This document shows positions 34,120 through 43,300 of a DNA stretch of 64,000 nucleotides, one piece after another; within the stretch, counting starts at the first letter, position 1, and each line of letters begins with the position of its first letter. The position numbers and the translations under genes are program-made. The notes under the pieces were generated by a model. That model worked only from the letters and a program-made list of their open reading frames with translations. It searched no databases and was not told the DNA's origin. The DNA is from Pseudomonadota bacterium (GTDB lineage Bacteria; Pseudomonadota; Gammaproteobacteria; Burkholderiales; Burkholderiaceae_C): the NCBI GenBank assembly GCA_021848345.1, contig JAJZUV010000014.1, positions 1 through 64,000 of the forward strand. Direction: 5' to 3'.

Positions 34120-35253
34120 TCAGTAGGCGTGCTCGTCGGATTCGAGCGCGCGCGCGTCCACTTCGCCGCGCATGACCCAGAAGGCCCAGCTGGTGTACCA
34201 GATGATCAGGGGCACGAACACCAGCGCGAAGCCGGTCATCCACAGCAGCGTGGTCAGGCTGGACACCGAGTTCCACACCGTCAGGCTCTGCGAGGGATCG
34301 AGGCTGGAGGGCATCATGAACGGGAACAGCGCCACCCCGGCGGTGCCGATGACGCCGATCCAGGCCAGCGCGCCGCTCCACCAGGCCAGCGTGGGCCTGC
34401 GCGCGCGCACCGAGACCAGCGCCAGCAGCATGCCCGCGTAGCCCAGCAGGGGCACGATCCACAGCAGCGGCTGGGCGCGGAAATTGCCCAGCCAGGCGCC
34501 GGCGTGCAGGCTCACCGTCTGCTGCAGCGGGTTCTGCGCGGCGGCCGGCGCGGGGCCGGCGTCCAGCACGTAGCCGTGCATCATCGAGACCCACACGCCG
34601 CCGGCCGTGAACAGCAGTAGCGCCAGCGCCAGCGCGCCCGAGGAGGCGGCGCGCGCGCGCTGCGCCACGGCGCCGCCGGCGCGGCCCATCAGCATCGCCG
34701 CGCCCATGTGCACCGACAGCATCAGCGACAGCAGGCCGCACAGCACGGCGAAGGGGTTCAGCAGCGCGAGGAAGCTGCCCGTGTAGTACGAGCGCATGTC
34801 CCAGCTGAAGTGAAAGGGCACGCCCAGCAGCATGTTGCCCATGCCGGCGCCGTAGACGATCATCGGCACCGCGCCGCTGACCAGCAGCGCCCAATCCCAG
34901 GCGTTGCGCCATGTCGGCGAGGCGATCTTGCTGCGGTACTCGAACCCGAGCGGACGCACGATCATGGTCCACAGTAGCAGCAACATCACGATGTACAGCC
35001 CGGAGAAGGCCGTGGCGTAGATCAGGGGGAACGCGGCGAAGATGGCGCCGCCCCCCAGGATGAACCACACCTGGTTGCCGTCCCAGTGCGGTCCGATGGC
35101 GTTGAGGCAGACGCGGCGTTCGGTGTCGCTGCGCCCGACGAAGCGCAGCAGGGTGCCGACGCCCATGTCCATGCCCACCATGATGGCCAGGCCCATGAGC
35201 AGCACGCCCAGCAGCAGCCACCACAACACCTTGAGTGCGAGATACAGGTCCAT
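34120..35253 (-). CDS. cydB: Cytochrome bd ubiquinol oxidase subunit II
   Basis: A 377-residue membrane subunit, the normal CydB length, with eight to nine helices. Family blocks: GMDMGVGTLLRFVGRSDTER, IGPHWDGNQVWFILGGGAIF, FAAFPLIYATAFSG and the C-terminal TLLWMTGFALVFVPLIIWYT. CydB has no haem in the E. coli-type enzyme but completes the quinol:oxygen oxidoreductase that keeps respiration running at low oxygen without pumping protons. ATG 35251-35253 lies 3 bases after the cydA stop, so translation is coupled. Confidence 0.97.
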   Translation of the reverse strand: MDLYLALKVLWWLLLGVLLMGLAIMVGMDMGVGTLLRFVGRSDTERRVCLNAIGPHWDGNQVWFILGGGAIFAAFPLIYATAFSGLYIVMLLLLWTMIVRPLGFEYRSKIASPTWRNAWDWALLVSGAVPMIVYGAGMGNMLLGVPFHFSWDMRSYYTGSFLALLNPFAVLCGLLSLMLSVHMGAAMLMGRAGGAVAQRARAASSGALALALLLFTAGGVWVSMMHGYVLDAGPAPAAAQNPLQQTVSLHAGAWLGNFRAQPLLWIVPLLGYAGMLLALVSVRARRPTLAWWSGALAWIGVIGTAGVALFPFMMPSSLDPSQSLTVWNSVSSLTTLLWMTGFALVFVPLIIWYTSWAFWVMRGEVDARALESDEHAY

Positions 35254-35256
35254 GGC

Positions 35257-36864
35257 TCAATCTCCCTTGCGCATCATGGCGCCGGCGGTGGCGTAACCGC
35301 CGCCCCAGGCGGGTCGTTGCGAGCTCGCCGGGCCGCCGTCATGCTCGTGCGGGCCCTGGCGGATGAATCGCACCATCAGGTACATCTCGATGGCGATGAA
35401 CACCGAATACAGCGTGACGAAGCCGATCAGCGAGAAGGCCATGTAGCCCACGCTGTGGGTGGAGGCGCTCATCCAGGTGGGCAGCAGCCCGTACACCGTC
35501 CATGGCTGGCGTCCGAGCTCGGCGGTGAGCCAGCCGAACTCGCAGGCCAGGAAGGGCACCGGGATCATCCACGGCGCCAGGCGCAGGAACCAGCGGTGGC
35601 GCTGCAGGTCGCGGCGCAGCGTGAACAGCGTGGACAGCACGAAGAAGCCCAGCATCAGCAGGCCCATGCCCACCATCAGGCGGAAGCTCCAGAACTCGGC
35701 GAACACGTTGGGAATGCTGTCCCACGCAGCCTTGTCCAGGTCGGACGGGCTCAGCCGCGCCAGGTCGTCGTCCGGCGCGTAGCGCTCGGCGAGGAATCCG
35801 TAGCCCATGTCGGCTTCGTGGGCCTTGAACTGCGCCATCGCGGCCGCGTCTCCGGGCTTCGCACTGAGCTGCTTGAGCGCCTGCACCGCCTGCACGCCGC
35901 TGACGATGCGCTCGCGGTTGTGTTGAACGATGTCGTCGATGCCCGGCACCGTCTGGTCCATCGTGTGGGTCAGCAGCGGCGTGAGCACGTAGGGGACCTG
36001 CAGCGCGAAATCGTTGTCGCGGCGCTTCTGGTCGGGCCAGGCCACCACGTTGAACGGGGCGGGCGCCGGCTCGGTCTTCCACATGGCTTCCATGGCCGCC
36101 AGCTTGGAGGGCTGCGCGTGCGCTCCCACGAAGCCCAGCGCGTCGCCGAGGGTGATCACGCCGGCGGTGGCCAGCACCCCGAACAGCGCGGCCATGCGGA
36201 AGGAGCGGCGCGCCAGCTCGACGTGGCGACCGCGGTACAGGTACCAGGCGCTGATGCCGCAGACGAAGATCGACGCGGTGACGTAGCCGGCGATGCTGGT
36301 GTGCACGAACTTGGCCTGCGCGTCGGGGCTGAAGATCAGCGCCGGCAGGCTGGTGAGCTCCATGCGCATGGTCACCGGGTTGAAATGCGCGCCCTGCGGG
36401 TCCTGCATGAAGCCGTTGGCCACCAGGATCCACAGCGCCGACAGGTTCGAGCCCAGCGCCACCAGGTAGGTGACCAGCAGATGCTGCATCTTGCTCAGGC
36501 GTTTCCAGCCGAACACCATGAGTCCGATGAACGTGGACTCCATGAAAAAGGCCATCAGTCCCTCGATGGCCAGGGGCGCGCCGAAGATGTCGCCGACGAA
36601 GCCCGAGTAGAAGGACCAGTTGGTGCCGAACTCGAACTCCATGGTCAGCCCGGTGGCCACGCCCAGCGCGAAGTTGATCAGGAACAACTTGCCCCAGAAC
36701 TCCACCATGCGCCGGTAGATCTCGCGCCCGGTGGTCACGTAGACGGTTTCCATCGCCGCCAGCATGAAGGTCATGCCCAGCGTGAGGGGGACGAACAGGA
36801 AGTGGTACAGCGCGGTGGCGGCGAACTGCCAGCGCGAGAGTTCCACGACGGTGGGGTTGATCAT
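35257..36864 (-). CDS. cydA: Cytochrome bd ubiquinol oxidase subunit I
   Basis: The 535-residue catalytic subunit, carrying haems b558, b595 and d. I start at ATG 36862-36864 (MINPTVVELSRWQF), which has GGGAG 8 bases upstream. The axial His is H21 in LYHFLFVPLTLG; KFVHTSIAGY holds the second His, and RLMVGMG the Met ligand region. The GRQPW signature is present. The Q-loop is the long form (PSKLAAMEAMWKTEP through DMGYGFLAERY), placing it in the L-type (E. coli bd-I-like) branch. It reduces oxygen with ubiquinol in the inner membrane. Order cydA-cydB-cydX, all leftward. Confidence 0.97.
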   Translation of the reverse strand: MINPTVVELSRWQFAATALYHFLFVPLTLGMTFMLAAMETVYVTTGREIYRRMVEFWGKLFLINFALGVATGLTMEFEFGTNWSFYSGFVGDIFGAPLAIEGLMAFFMESTFIGLMVFGWKRLSKMQHLLVTYLVALGSNLSALWILVANGFMQDPQGAHFNPVTMRMELTSLPALIFSPDAQAKFVHTSIAGYVTASIFVCGISAWYLYRGRHVELARRSFRMAALFGVLATAGVITLGDALGFVGAHAQPSKLAAMEAMWKTEPAPAPFNVVAWPDQKRRDNDFALQVPYVLTPLLTHTMDQTVPGIDDIVQHNRERIVSGVQAVQALKQLSAKPGDAAAMAQFKAHEADMGYGFLAERYAPDDDLARLSPSDLDKAAWDSIPNVFAEFWSFRLMVGMGLLMLGFFVLSTLFTLRRDLQRHRWFLRLAPWMIPVPFLACEFGWLTAELGRQPWTVYGLLPTWMSASTHSVGYMAFSLIGFVTLYSVFIAIEMYLMVRFIRQGPHEHDGGPASSQRPAWGGGYATAGAMMRKGD

Positions 36865-37189
36865 TGCATGCTCCCTGAGGCGCACCGAGGAAAGAAGCGA
36901 TCCGCGCGGGCGTCGGCCAGGGCCGCTGCGACCCGCGCCTGAAGCTCAACCATAGGCCCGGGCGGGCTGTGTTGTCTTGACGGCCAGCAAAGTTTGCAAA
37001 TACCCCTAGGGGTTGTCGCGAATTGTGTCAAAACAACAGGCGGCGGTTTTTCTCACGGGGAAGCTAGTCGAATCGCGCGGAATTCCCCGTAATAATGACG
37101 TTAATTCCGGGACGCAGCCGACCGTCGGTCGTGGGCGTTACCGCCGTGGGCGGCCAGGCCGGCCCGGCTGCACAAGAACGCGGACAGAC
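36865..37189. promoter_or_regulatory. Divergent control region between cydA and the pilin operon
   Basis: A 325-base gap. It holds an imperfect FNR-type site, TTGAC-GGCC-AGCAA (36977-36990; consensus TTGAT-N4-ATCAA), 113-126 bases upstream of cydA, fitting oxygen control of cytochrome bd. Next come TTTGCAAA (36993-37000) and the palindrome ACCCCTAGGGGT (37002-37013). Closer to the pilin gene are TAATAATG (37090-37097), a possible -10, and the inverted repeat CGACCG-T-CGGTCG (37119-37131). No sigma-54 -24/-12 box, often seen before pilA, is visible. Confidence 0.5.
37002..37013. promoter_or_regulatory. ACCCCTAGGGGT palindrome, CsoR/CstR-like operator candidate
   Basis: A perfect 12-bp palindrome with C4/G4 tracts around CTAG, next to TTTGCAAA. 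Operators of the CsoR/CstR/FrmR family (copper, persulfide and formaldehyde sensors) have the same build, an AT-flanked ACCCC...GGGGT inverted repeat. No csoR-like gene is in the window, so the link is by pattern only. It could act on cydA, on the pilin genes, or on both. Confidence 0.35.
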
Positions 37190-37615
37190 ATGGCGAAACC
37201 AGTCGCTTCGGGGGGATTCACGCTGATCGAGTTGATGATCGTGGTGGCGATCGTCGCCGTGCTCGCGGCCGTCGGAATCCCGGCCTACAACGCCTACGTC
37301 ATGCGCGGTTACATGCACGGCGCGCAGGACGCGCTGGTCGAACAGGCCAACGAAGTGCAGAAATACGCGCAGGACAACGAGAAATACCCGACGAGCTGCC
37401 CCGACCCGGTGACCGCGATCAATTTCACCATCACCTGCTCGTCGTCGACGTCCACCACCTACCTGCTGACGGCCACCGGCACCGGGCCCGCTGCCGGTTT
37501 CACCTTCACGCTGGACGAGTCGGGCAATCGTGCGACGACGGCGGCCCCGAGCGGCTGGGCCACCAGCTCGACCTGCTGGACGCGGGATCAGGAGGGCGAC
37601 TGTGCGGTGCAATGA
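37190..37615 (+). CDS. Type IV pilin, PilE-like
   Basis: A 141-residue prepilin. A short leader MAKPVASGG is cut by prepilin peptidase after Gly9, giving mature FTLIELMIVVAIVAVLAAVG with the Glu5 needed for assembly. The globular part has a cysteine pair bracketing its end (SSTCWTRDQEGDC), the D-loop typical of PilE/PilA-type pilins. It may be a minor pilin of the PilE class common in Burkholderiales operons of this order. ATG 37190 was chosen because the leader length is right; the upstream frame is basic and unsupported. It is the first gene of the operon. Confidence 0.88.
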   Translation: MAKPVASGGFTLIELMIVVAIVAVLAAVGIPAYNAYVMRGYMHGAQDALVEQANEVQKYAQDNEKYPTSCPDPVTAINFTITCSSSTSTTYLLTATGTGPAAGFTFTLDESGNRATTAAPSGWATSSTCWTRDQEGDCAVQ

Positions 37616-38135
37616 CCTTCGTACGGCCCGCGCGCAGTCGGGCTTCACGCTGCTCGAACTGCTGCTCACGGTGGTGGTGATGGGTGTGCTGCTGGCGGTC
37701 GCCATACCCTCGTTCCAGTCCATCGTGCAGGGGCAGCACAACACCGACATCACCACCCAGTTCGCGCAGGATCTGGCCTGGGCGCAGGGCACGGCGCTGT
37801 CCGGTCAGACGGTGGTGATGACCATCAACGCCGACGGTTCGTGGGGCATGACCGAGCGCACCTACGACAAGACGACCGGCACGTTCGGAACTATGGCCTT
37901 CCCCGGGCACTCGATGACCTCGGCGCAGCTGCAGGCGGACGACCCCGGCGTGAGCTGCGCGTTGGTCACCGGCAGCGCATCCCAGAGCTGCCAGCAGACC
38001 CTGAGCTTCACCTCCATCGGCACCGTCACCGGGCTCACCCCCGGCGTGTTCCAGTACACCAGCGGCACCAGCAAGTCGTCCTTCCAGGTCTTCGCCTCCG
38101 GCACCCTCGTGCCCAATCCCAGCTATGCCTCCTGA
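37602..38135 (+). CDS. fimT: Minor pseudopilin, FimT/GspH family
   Basis: A 177-residue prepilin-like protein. The GTG start at 37602-37604 is supported by a near-perfect ribosome site (AGGAGGG, spacing 5) and overlaps the PilE-like gene by 14 bases. Leader up to ARAQSG, then FTLLELLLTVVVMGVLLAVA with Glu5. The body fits the GspH/FimT fold (QFAQDLAWAQGTALSGQ followed by INADGSWGMTERTYD). It contributes to the minor-pilin complex that primes pilus assembly. Confidence 0.88.
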   Translation: MRCNDLRTARAQSGFTLLELLLTVVVMGVLLAVAIPSFQSIVQGQHNTDITTQFAQDLAWAQGTALSGQTVVMTINADGSWGMTERTYDKTTGTFGTMAFPGHSMTSAQLQADDPGVSCALVTGSASQSCQQTLSFTSIGTVTGLTPGVFQYTSGTSKSSFQVFASGTLVPNPSYAS

Positions 38136-38577
38136 TCGCCGCCAAGCGCATCGTCAGCTCGGGGCCAGCCTGATCGAGGTGCTGGTGGCCCTGCTGATCT
38201 TCTCCTTCGGCCTGTTGGGCCTGGCCGGGCTGTACGCGCGCGGCGCGCCCACGCCCTTCGCCAATCAGACCGTGATCAACGTGCAAGCCGCGGCCGACAG
38301 CCTGATGGCCGCGCTGGCCAACGACACCGCGGGACTTCCGTCCTGCGGGGTCACCAAGGTGAGCGCGCCCGCGAGCATGCCCAGCTGGCTGAAGGACTGG
38401 CTGACCCAGGCCCAGCAGCAAATTCCCAGCCTGGTCGTGACCATCGTGCCCGGCAAGGATGCATCCGGCAACGCCTGCTCGTCGACCAGCTGCGGCATCA
38501 CCGCCACCTTGTACTGGACCGAAGGCTCCACCCAACGTTCGCAGGTATTCCATGCGCAGATCGGCATCCACAGCTGA
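38125..38577 (+). CDS. pilV: Minor pilin PilV-like
   Basis: A 150-residue prepilin that overlaps fimT by 11 bases. Leader MPPDRRQAHRQLG, cleavage after Gly13, mature ASLIEVLVALLIFSFGLLGL: Ala at +1 and Glu at +5, the usual PilV pattern (SLIEVL). The C-terminal part has a Cys pair (NACSSTSCG). PilV belongs to the priming minor-pilin set and, with FimT, PilW, PilX and PilY1, forms the pilus tip complex. Confidence 0.88.
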   Translation: MPPDRRQAHRQLGASLIEVLVALLIFSFGLLGLAGLYARGAPTPFANQTVINVQAAADSLMAALANDTAGLPSCGVTKVSAPASMPSWLKDWLTQAQQQIPSLVVTIVPGKDASGNACSSTSCGITATLYWTEGSTQRSQVFHAQIGIHS

Positions 38578-39808
38578 GGTGCTTCCGCGGGGCCGAGCCG
38601 GACGCCAGGCCGGCGTGACCCTGGTCGAGTTGATGGTGGCCATCGCGGTGGCGCTGATCCTGTCGCTGTCGATCCTGGGCGTGCTGGTGTTCTCGGCCAG
38701 CAGCAACAAGAACGCCACCACGCTGGGCACGCTGAACAACAATATCCGCGGAGTGTTCACGCTGTTGACCATGGATGCGAACAGCGCGGGCTTCATGCTG
38801 GGCGCCGCGCAGTCGCAGTGCGCGCTCACCTTGCTGCACGATTCCAATCTGACCACGCAGCCGCCCAATGCCTACCCGGCATGGGCGCAGGACCAGACCA
38901 ACAAGGGCAACCTGCCCTTCACCAACAACACCACCAGCTATCCGCCGGCGAGCTGGGGCAACGATACCCAGATCCTGCTGTTCACGGCCTCGCCCTCGGT
39001 GCCGCAGTACACCACGACCGGCGCATCGCCCAATGCCCTGCTGCCGTCTCCGGTCTCTACGGCCGCCTATGGAGCCACCTGGACGGCCACGCCCAGTGCC
39101 TTGGTCTCGGGGACCCTGCAACTGACCTCCACCTCGGGACTGACCCAGGGCGACGTCGCGATGCTTCAGGTGCCAATGTCGAACGCGCTGGTGTGCATGC
39201 GTGTCCCGGTGTCCGCCATCTCGGGCAGCACCATCACCAGCACGCCGGGCGCGCAACTGATGCCGGCCAATGCCTATAGCGACTTCGCCCAGCAGATCCC
39301 CAGCGGCTATGGCGTTCTTGGCATCGGACAGTTGCAGCACGCGCGCCTGCTCGACCTCGGACAGTCCAACAGTTCGATGCAGATCGTCGAGTACTGGATC
39401 GACGACAGCAACGGCTACCCGGTGCTGATGCGCAGCGTCTACAGCGCCCTGACCGACAGCCTGATCGGCACCGACGCCCTGGCGCCGGGGGTGGTGAGCC
39501 TGCAGGCCCTGTTCGGCACGATTCCGCAAGGCGCCAAGCCCGGTACCGTCATTCCGACCTTCAAGGCCTGGAGCGACGTCGACTCGGCGACGGACCAGGT
39601 GGTCTCGGTGGCGCTGGCGGTGGTCACCCGCACCCTGTACGACGACAGCAGCTACACGGCTCCGGCGACCATCACGGTGCCGCAGCCGGCCAGCGGCCTG
39701 ACGGCCCCCGACGCGTTCACCGACTACAAGGTGTCCACCGCCGAGCAGCACCGGCATTTCCAGGTCAACACCATCGTCATCGCGCTGAGGGACGCAACAT
39801 GGGACTGA
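38552..39808 (+). CDS. pilW: Minor pilin PilW-like
   Basis: A 418-residue protein, a usual PilW size. The ATG at 38552 overlaps the end of pilV by 26 bases. Leader to RAGRQAG, then VTLVELMVAIAVALILSLSI with Glu at +5 and a long N-terminal helix. The globular domain has the MDANSAGFMLGAA and GYGVLGIGQLQHARL segments. Ser/Thr/Asn-rich stretches and more AT-ending codons than in the flanking housekeeping genes are apparent from here through the PilY1-like gene. Confidence 0.88.
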   Translation: MRRSASTAEVLPRGRAGRQAGVTLVELMVAIAVALILSLSILGVLVFSASSNKNATTLGTLNNNIRGVFTLLTMDANSAGFMLGAAQSQCALTLLHDSNLTTQPPNAYPAWAQDQTNKGNLPFTNNTTSYPPASWGNDTQILLFTASPSVPQYTTTGASPNALLPSPVSTAAYGATWTATPSALVSGTLQLTSTSGLTQGDVAMLQVPMSNALVCMRVPVSAISGSTITSTPGAQLMPANAYSDFAQQIPSGYGVLGIGQLQHARLLDLGQSNSSMQIVEYWIDDSNGYPVLMRSVYSALTDSLIGTDALAPGVVSLQALFGTIPQGAKPGTVIPTFKAWSDVDSATDQVVSVALAVVTRTLYDDSSYTAPATITVPQPASGLTAPDAFTDYKVSTAEQHRHFQVNTIVIALRDATWD

Positions 39809-40359
39809 GCCCGGCACGCGGCCGCCGGATCTCCGGCGGCGGGCGCCAGCGCGGCGCGATCCTGGTGTACGCGCTGATCGCGCTGCTGCTGATCTTCCTG
39901 GGCGCGCTGTTCGCCTTGCGCGGCGGGCTGACCGACACGGGCCTGACCGACCGCTTCAGCGAACGACAGAAGAACACCCAGGCCAGTGACCTCGCGCTGC
40001 AGTGGATTTCCACCCAGATCGGAACCACCGGCGCATCGTCCCCGCTGGAGATCTCGGCGACCTCGCAGGCCTGGTTCCTCAACGTCCCGGCGGCGCAAGC
40101 CGTCGTGCCGACGCCCGACTACTGGCTGACCTGCATGGCCAAGTCCACGTCCACGGACACTTGCGCGCAGGTCACGATGCCAAGCGGTACCACGCAGACG
40201 GCCTGGGTGTTCGTGCAGCCCACCGGGCGCACCGACACCTCGGCCTGCAACACCCAGGGCCTGACGGCGGTGTACTACGACGTGTGGGTCCACACCGTGG
40301 ATGCGCGCGGCCAGGTCAATACAGATACCGAGGCCGTCTACAAGCTGTGCATACGCTGA
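39799..40359 (+). CDS. pilX: Minor pilin PilX-like
   Basis: A 186-residue protein that overlaps pilW by 10 bases. The leader is cut after the Gly of RQRG and the helix AILVYALIALLLIFLGALFA follows. It lacks Glu at +5 (Tyr instead), as is normal for PilX and the analogous GspK, which sit at the very tip. Two cysteines (TCMAKSTSTDTC) may form a disulfide. PilX precedes pilY1 in most operons of this type, as here (40 bases to the next start). Confidence 0.85.
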   Translation: MGLSPARGRRISGGGRQRGAILVYALIALLLIFLGALFALRGGLTDTGLTDRFSERQKNTQASDLALQWISTQIGTTGASSPLEISATSQAWFLNVPAAQAVVPTPDYWLTCMAKSTSTDTCAQVTMPSGTTQTAWVFVQPTGRTDTSACNTQGLTAVYYDVWVHTVDARGQVNTDTEAVYKLCIR

Positions 40360-40399
40360 GGCGCCAACCCGCGACGGGCGCGCACGAGAGAGGATGAAC

Positions 40400-43300
40400 A
40401 TGGGCAAGCCAACGCAGTGGTTGCGCGCGGGACTGGGGCTTTCGGCGCTGCTGGCCGGCATGGCGATGGCGCAGGCGCAGACAGCGAACGTCGTGCAGGA
40501 GAATTTCACCGGCGACAAGCCCAACAACAACTGGATCGCGCTGGGCGGAGCCTGCCTGACGGCGGGCGACGACAAGACCGTCGTGTCCGGCGGCATCGGC
40601 ATTCCGGCATGTATCGGCGATTCCTACTACCAGGCCTGGCCGGCGGGCGTCACCACCGCGCCAGCCGGATACAACCCGACCAATTCCAACGACCAGACGC
40701 CGTTGGTCGGCTTGCCCTACAACACCGCCGGAACGGCTCAGGTGCCCGACCCACTGGGCTCGGGTGCCTTGCGTCTGACCAATGGCGGGTACCAGGGCGT
40801 CAACGAAGCGGGTGCGATCATTTCCACGACCCCGTTCTCCGCCAGCCAGGGCATCCAGATCACGTTCACCACCTATACCTATGGTGGCAATGCCTATCAG
40901 GCGAGCAACAAGACCAAGCCGGGCGCCGATGGCATCGGCTTCTACCTGATCGATGCAAGCCTGTATGCCTCGGGTAGCGCGTATTTGTCCAACGGCTACT
41001 TTGGATCGGGCGATCTGGGGGCTTTCGGCGGCAGCCTCGGCTACAGCTGTTCCAACGGGAACTATCCCTACAACGGGATGATCGGCGGCTACATCGGCCT
41101 GGGCATCGACGAGTATGGAAATTTCTTCAACTACAACGACAACACCCATACCGGGCAGACAGCGGTCAGCACCAATGCAGGGAAACAGAACCCAGGTGAA
41201 ATTGGTCTGCGTGGCGCGGGCAACGTCAACTGGGCCTGGTTGAACGCCAACTATCCGAAGTATTACCCGAGTTCGCTGAACACCCCCTACGACTCCCAGG
41301 GCCACACCTACGCGGCCTTGGCGGTGCAGGCGACCTGCAAGAGCGGAACGCTCTGGAATTATTCGAGTCCCACGCAGACTTGCGACTGGAACGACAACGG
41401 AAACTGGACCTGCACCGGCGGTCCGGTGAATACCGGCACCGCGATCTCCGACTACCACGTGATCCAGCCGAAGTCGGTGGTCACGCTACCGTCGACCCAG
41501 CCGATCTCCAGCCAGGAAAGCAATTCGCAAAACGCCTCGGCCAACCGCGGCGCCGCGAAGCCGATCACCTACAAGGTGATCGTGACCTCCACCGGTCTTC
41601 TGTCCTTCTACTACGATTACGGCAATGCGACGCTTCCGGATGGAAGCCTGAATTTCAAGCAGGTTCTGAATCAGGTCGACATCTCGACGTCGAACGGAAC
41701 ACCGCCCAGCAGCTACCTGTTCGGCTTCGGCGGGTCCACCGGCGGCGGCACGAACGTGCATGAAATCACCTGTTTCGAGGCGACCCCCGCCGCGCGCACC
41801 ATCGGTTCTCCGGTGGCGCCCCTGACGGTTTCCTCCGGCAGCCTGCTGTACACACTGACCAGCAACCCCAGTCCGGTGCAGGGCTACGTCAACGCCTACA
41901 GCCTCGATGCATCCGGCAACCCGAGTACCACGACCAGTTGGGAGGCCGGCGCCGAGATGAGCGATTCGCTGCGCAGCGGTGGCCTGTATTCGACCAGTTC
42001 GGACGGGAAGGCCGTGGCCAAGCTGTCGGCGCTGGACAGCGCGGCCTTCAACCTGACCGCCAGTACCTGTGTCCCCAACACGTCGACCATCGTGAACTAC
42101 ACGGTCGACGCGAACACAAGCTATTCCTCGACTCCCAGCGGCTGTACCGCGGCCTACCTGGGCGCGCGCGCGGTGGGCAGCCTGCTGGACGAGTTCTCCC
42201 CCGGCGATGACGCCGTGCTGCTGAATCCGCCGAACGACGCCACGCTGCTCACCCAGCCGGGCTATGCGACCTTCGCGCAGACCGAGTCCAAGCGCAAGCC
42301 GGCGCTGCTGTTCACCAACGACGATGGTTTTCTGTATTCGGTGGACGCCAGCACGGGCGCGATGAACTGGGGCTGGATGCCGCGCGCCTTCGTCGGCAGC
42401 CTGCAGAACTACACCACCTTCCCCTATCAGGATAACTTCGCCGGCAAATTCGTCGTCACCGACGCCTACGACAGTTCGGTCACGCCCGCCGCCTGGGGCA
42501 CCTATGTGCTGGGCAGCGCCAACGGCGGCTCGCTCTGGTACGACCTGAAGCTGCTCGATTCCGCGTCAAGTTCCAGTTCCGACGTGCCGGTCCCCTCCCA
42601 GGTCATCGCCACCTTCGGCCCCTATCAGTCGAGCATGCCGGCGAACACCACGGCCTTGCCGAACGCGACCACCGTGTCGTACCCGCAGCGTCAGGCGCCG
42701 GTGGTGGCCAACGTTAACGGAACCCAGTACGCCGCCTTCGTGGTCAACGCCGCCACCACCACGGGCAGCGGCAGCTCGACCACGACCACGACGGTGAGCT
42801 ACCTGTACGAGTTCAACATCGCCACGGGCGCCTCGACCAGCCAGGCCATTCCGGCCTCGGCAATCGGCTCCAGCGGACAATACGCGACCAGCAACCTGTT
42901 CTACGACGCGGGTTCCAACGTCCTGTATTTCGGCACCTCGGATGGCAAGGTGTATTCGATGTCCTTTTCCGGCAGCGCATCGACCGACGTCGGGAACATC
43001 GGCAAGCTGGGCGACACGGAAGACGGCCAGCCCGTGCAGTACGTCGGCTACCAGCAGCTCAAGAACCAGCCCTATCTATGGGCTGCCAGCAGCAGCGTGA
43101 TCACCGTGTTCGGCATCAACAACCTGGGCTGGAGCCCGCTGTGGGCCACTGGCCCGAAGGTGGCCTACAGCTACACCAGTTCGGGGGGAACCGCGGGCTG
43201 GAACACGCTGACGAGCAGCACCACCCCGTCCCCGTTGCAGGCCAACGCGACCATCTCCGACCTGCCTCTGGTGGTCAATGGCGTGCTCGTGGTGCCGGTG

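Noticed and set aside
33908-35260. One 450-codon frame spanning cydB and cydX
   Set aside because: Only its last 63 codons are a real protein; the rest is out-of-frame cydB. cydB has its own complete frame and stop.
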